NCBI RefSeq assembly: GCF_036250695.1
Contig: NZ_CP109427.1
Span: 744,001 to 808,000 of the forward strand
Direction: 5' to 3'
DNA: 64,000 nucleotides
DNA from: Streptomyces sp. NBC_01497
GTDB taxonomy: Bacteria > Actinomycetota > Actinomycetes > Streptomycetales > Streptomycetaceae
How positions within the stretch are numbered: the first letter of the stretch is position 1; every line of letters begins with the position of its first letter. The notes under the pieces are model-generated. The model did not search any database. It was not told the origin of the DNA and was given only the letters and a program-made list of their open reading frames with translations. A program made the position numbers and the translations under genes. This document shows positions 61,727-64,000 of the stretch, one piece after another.

Positions 61727-64000
61727 ATGATCCCGTTCCCGTTCGTCGTCGCGGACAAAGAGTTCTACGCACCGTTGGAAACAGCCCGCGACCGCGGCGA
61801 GGTCTACCGGCCCGGCCACGTGCCGGACGGCTGGAGCGAGACCGGGTCCGGCGTCTGGACCATGTGGCACCGGGGCAGGCAACTGCGCGGTGTCGAGGAC
61901 GGATGGAAGGTGCACGTGTCGGCGCGGCCCGGCCGCCTGCCGCACGTCCTCGACACCGTCGCGGCCGTCTGCTTCGAGCAGGACGTCGCGTTCAAGCACC
62001 TGTCATGCCACTTGTTCTACTGGTGGACGCACCACAAGCAGGCGGCCCGTGCACAGAACGGCAAGTTCATCGCCGCCTACCCGACGAGTGTCACCGCCGC
62101 CCGCGACCTGATGGAGCGGCTGCGCGAGGCACTCGCCGACGAGGACGGCCCGTACATCCTCACCGACCGGCGCTACCGCGACTCGCGCACCGTGCACTAC
62201 CGGTACGGGGCCTTCGCGCCGCGCGAGCGGGTCAACGCCGACGGCACCCACACCCTGCTGGTGCGGGGCGCGGGCGGCGCTCTGGAGGAGGACCGGCGCG
62301 GTGTGTCCTTCCACCTCCCGGCCGGCGTGTCCGATCCCTTCGCCGAGAGGCGCCCGGCCGCCGAGGAGGCCCCGCCGGGCACTGCGGCCCAGTCCGCGCC
62401 GATCTCCTTCCACGGCTTCGAGTTCGAGGAGGCGCTGCAGTTCACCAACGGCGGCGGCGCGTACGTGGGCCGCGAGACGTCGACCGGACGACGGGTCTTC
62501 ATCAAGGAGGCCCGCGCCTACGCGGGTGTGTCCGAGGGCGTCGCCTGCGCACCGGACACACTGCGCACCGAACACGCGACGCTGGTGGCGCTGCACGAGG
62601 CCGCGCCGGGTCTGGGGCCCGAGCCGCTCGCCTACTTCCGCGAGTGGGAACACGACTTCCTCGTCACCGAGTTCATCGAGGGCAGCACGCTCTCCCGCTG
62701 GATGGTCGCCCACCAGACCATGCTCGGAACGGGCCGCGAACCCCACGAGTTCAGGGAGTACCACGCACGGTGCGAGAAGGTACTCGGCCGGATCGAGGCC
62801 GCCTTGGAGCGCCTGCACACCGCGGGCTACGCCTTCGTGGACGTCAGCCCCGGCAACGTACTCGTCTCCGAGGACGACGGTGTCCGCCTGATCGATTTCG
62901 AGGGCGCCCAGCTGATCGGCACCAAGGAGTTCAGGACCATCGGCACCCCGGGCTACATGCCTCCCCCGGAACTCGCCGGGGACGACCCGCTCGTCCACGA
63001 CGCGTACGGTTTCGCCGGTCTCGCGCTGCTGCTGGTCGGCCCCTTCCACCAGGTGGCGCAGCGCAACCCCGACACGCTCGCGCACCTGCACGGCGAGCTC
63101 GTCGAACGTGCCCCGCTGCCGGACTCGTTGTGGCGCACCGCCACCCGGTTCCACCAGCCGAGGCCCGCACCGGAGGGGGTCGCACCGATCCCGACCCCGC
63201 AGGAGGTCGCCGCCGACCCGCTGCGCCACCTCGCCGAGTTGCGCGACCGGACCGCCGACGCCCTCGTCGCCATGGCCGACCCGGACCACCCCGACCGGGT
63301 GTTCCCCACCATCGCCGAGGGCTACCACACCAACACCCTGTGCCTGGCGTACGGCACGGCGGGGGTCGTGCACGCTCTGGGCCGCGCGGGCCGCCCGCTG
63401 CCGCCGGGAGTGCTGGAGCGGCTGCGCGGCGACGCGCTGCGCGCCGTGGACAAACTGCCGCCGGGTCTCTACGCGGGCACGGCGGGCATCGCCGAAGTGC
63501 TCGCCGGACGCGGCCTGCTGGAGGAGGCGGGCGACCTGCTCGCGGCCGCCGACCGGCATCCCCTCATCACGTCGGGCGCGTCCGTGACGCTCTTCGGCGG
63601 CACCTGCGGCGTCGCGCTGGCCCACCTGGGCATGTACGGCCGCACCCGGGACGAGCGGCACGTGGACCGGGCCCTGGAACTGGCGGCGGCCCTGCCCGAG
63701 GACGCCGACCTCACGCCGCACGTCGGCGCCGACGACGCCACCGGCCTGCTCCACGGCCGCACCGGCATCGCCCTGCTGCTCCAGCAGCTCGCCGCGGTGA
63801 CGGGCTCCACGCACCACCTGGACCGGGGGGTCCGCCTGCTGCACGCCGAGCTCGACCGCGCCACCGACCCCCGTCCCGACTCCCCCGGCCTCGCCTTCCC
63901 GATCTCCACCACGGACACCCGCAGCCTGCCCTACCTCTACTGCGGCTCGGCCTCGGTCGCGCACGCGGTCTCCCGCTACGTGCTGTGCGTGCAGGACGAC
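61727..64000 (+). CDS. class III lanthipeptide synthetase LanKC (cut by window edge)
   Basis: 758 codons are open to the window edge. An N-terminal lyase domain (FYAPLETARD, DGWKVHVSA, GPYILTDRRYRDSR, VHYRYG) matches class III LanKC/RamC. A kinase domain follows, with a Gly-rich loop (GGGAYVG near 240), Lys in VFIKEA, VDVSPGNVLV (about 370) and IDFEGA (about 389). A LanC-like domain begins near 500 (GTAGVVHAL, LYAGTAGIAEVL, LLHGRTGIALLL). YLYCGSASV stands where zinc-type cyclases have WCYG, so the zinc site is probably absent, as in class III. GTGGAGAGG precedes the ATG. It should phosphorylate, dehydrate and cyclise the five upstream precursors. Confidence 0.92.
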   Translation, partial: MIPFPFVVADKEFYAPLETARDRGEVYRPGHVPDGWSETGSGVWTMWHRGRQLRGVEDGWKVHVSARPGRLPHVLDTVAAVCFEQDVAFKHLSCHLFYWWTHHKQAARAQNGKFIAAYPTSVTAARDLMERLREALADEDGPYILTDRRYRDSRTVHYRYGAFAPRERVNADGTHTLLVRGAGGALEEDRRGVSFHLPAGVSDPFAERRPAAEEAPPGTAAQSAPISFHGFEFEEALQFTNGGGAYVGRETSTGRRVFIKEARAYAGVSEGVACAPDTLRTEHATLVALHEAAPGLGPEPLAYFREWEHDFLVTEFIEGSTLSRWMVAHQTMLGTGREPHEFREYHARCEKVLGRIEAALERLHTAGYAFVDVSPGNVLVSEDDGVRLIDFEGAQLIGTKEFRTIGTPGYMPPPELAGDDPLVHDAYGFAGLALLLVGPFHQVAQRNPDTLAHLHGELVERAPLPDSLWRTATRFHQPRPAPEGVAPIPTPQEVAADPLRHLAELRDRTADALVAMADPDHPDRVFPTIAEGYHTNTLCLAYGTAGVVHALGRAGRPLPPGVLERLRGDALRAVDKLPPGLYAGTAGIAEVLAGRGLLEEAGDLLAAADRHPLITSGASVTLFGGTCGVALAHLGMYGRTRDERHVDRALELAAALPEDADLTPHVGADDATGLLHGRTGIALLLQQLAAVTGSTHHLDRGVRLLHAELDRATDPRPDSPGLAFPISTTDTRSLPYLYCGSASVAHAVSRYVLCVQDD

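Noticed and set aside
62003-63964. 653-codon minus-strand open frame at the right edge
   Set aside because: It is the antisense shadow of the LanKC gene, whose domains read clearly on the plus strand.

Overview
The window is high-GC actinobacterial DNA, almost certainly a Streptomyces chromosome. The evidence is the strong G/C third-position bias, frequent GTG/TTG starts, four-base ATGA/GTGA gene overlaps, a SARP-type activator, rare TTA (bldA-type) codons, an ergothioneine operon and a sporulation-type lanthipeptide synthetase. No rRNA, tRNA, CRISPR array or intact mobile element was seen; the only mobile trace is a decayed Tn3-type transposase fragment near 39 kb.

Layout. 1-7.6 kb: a tightly coupled leftward catabolic operon (polysaccharide deacetylase/PuuE-like hydrolase, MHS-type transporter, SDR, ketopantoate-reductase-like enzyme, M20-type peptidase at the edge), an RpiR-type regulator and a divergent FMN-dependent 2-hydroxy-acid oxidase. 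7.8-10.9 kb: DUF4232 lipoprotein, Ser/Thr kinase and a divergent ECF sigma factor. 11.3-15.3 kb: MsrA, a PLP-dependent deaminase, an AraC regulator and an aldo/keto reductase. 15.4-18.9 kb: a virginiamycin-B-lyase homologue divergent from an ArsR-MFS pair, separated by a repeat-rich intergenic region. 19-24.8 kb: adenine deaminase, a secreted GH27 alpha-galactosidase with a TTA codon at residue 4, and a YdjI/YdjG-like membrane-stress pair. 25-27 kb: flavin disulfide reductase divergent from thioredoxin. 27-31 kb: pcaF-pobA-aldehyde dehydrogenase operon. 31.2-36.2 kb: PemK/MazF-like protein and egtABCD. 36.3-38.3 kb: olsBA-like ornithine lipid genes. 39-45.4 kb: LysR/EamA pair, DHA2 exporter, luciferase-like monooxygenase and a lipoprotein. 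45.9-50.3 kb: sdhCAB with a divergent LysR gene.

50.6-64 kb is the most interesting part: a ribosomal-peptide (RiPP) locus. Rightward genes are five short paralogous precursors, each ending in the labionin-type S-x2-S-x3-C pattern, followed by a class III lanthipeptide synthetase (LanKC) that runs off the edge. Leftward genes are a large SARP with a TTA codon, a radical SAM protein with extra C-terminal cysteines, a heme-oxygenase-fold diiron oxidase (HDO) homologue, a sixth, different 76-residue peptide, a cyclase-AAA-TPR regulator, and a signal-less subtilase with a coupled GAF protein. The sixth peptide carries an EVQAH box also present as EV(E/Q)AH in all five lanthipeptide leaders. Four heptamers spaced exactly 11 bp apart lie just upstream of a good -10 element before the first precursor, as expected of a SARP operator. 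I infer a bldA- and SARP-controlled cluster making class III lanthipeptides together with a radical-SAM/HDO-modified peptide whose product I do not recognise.
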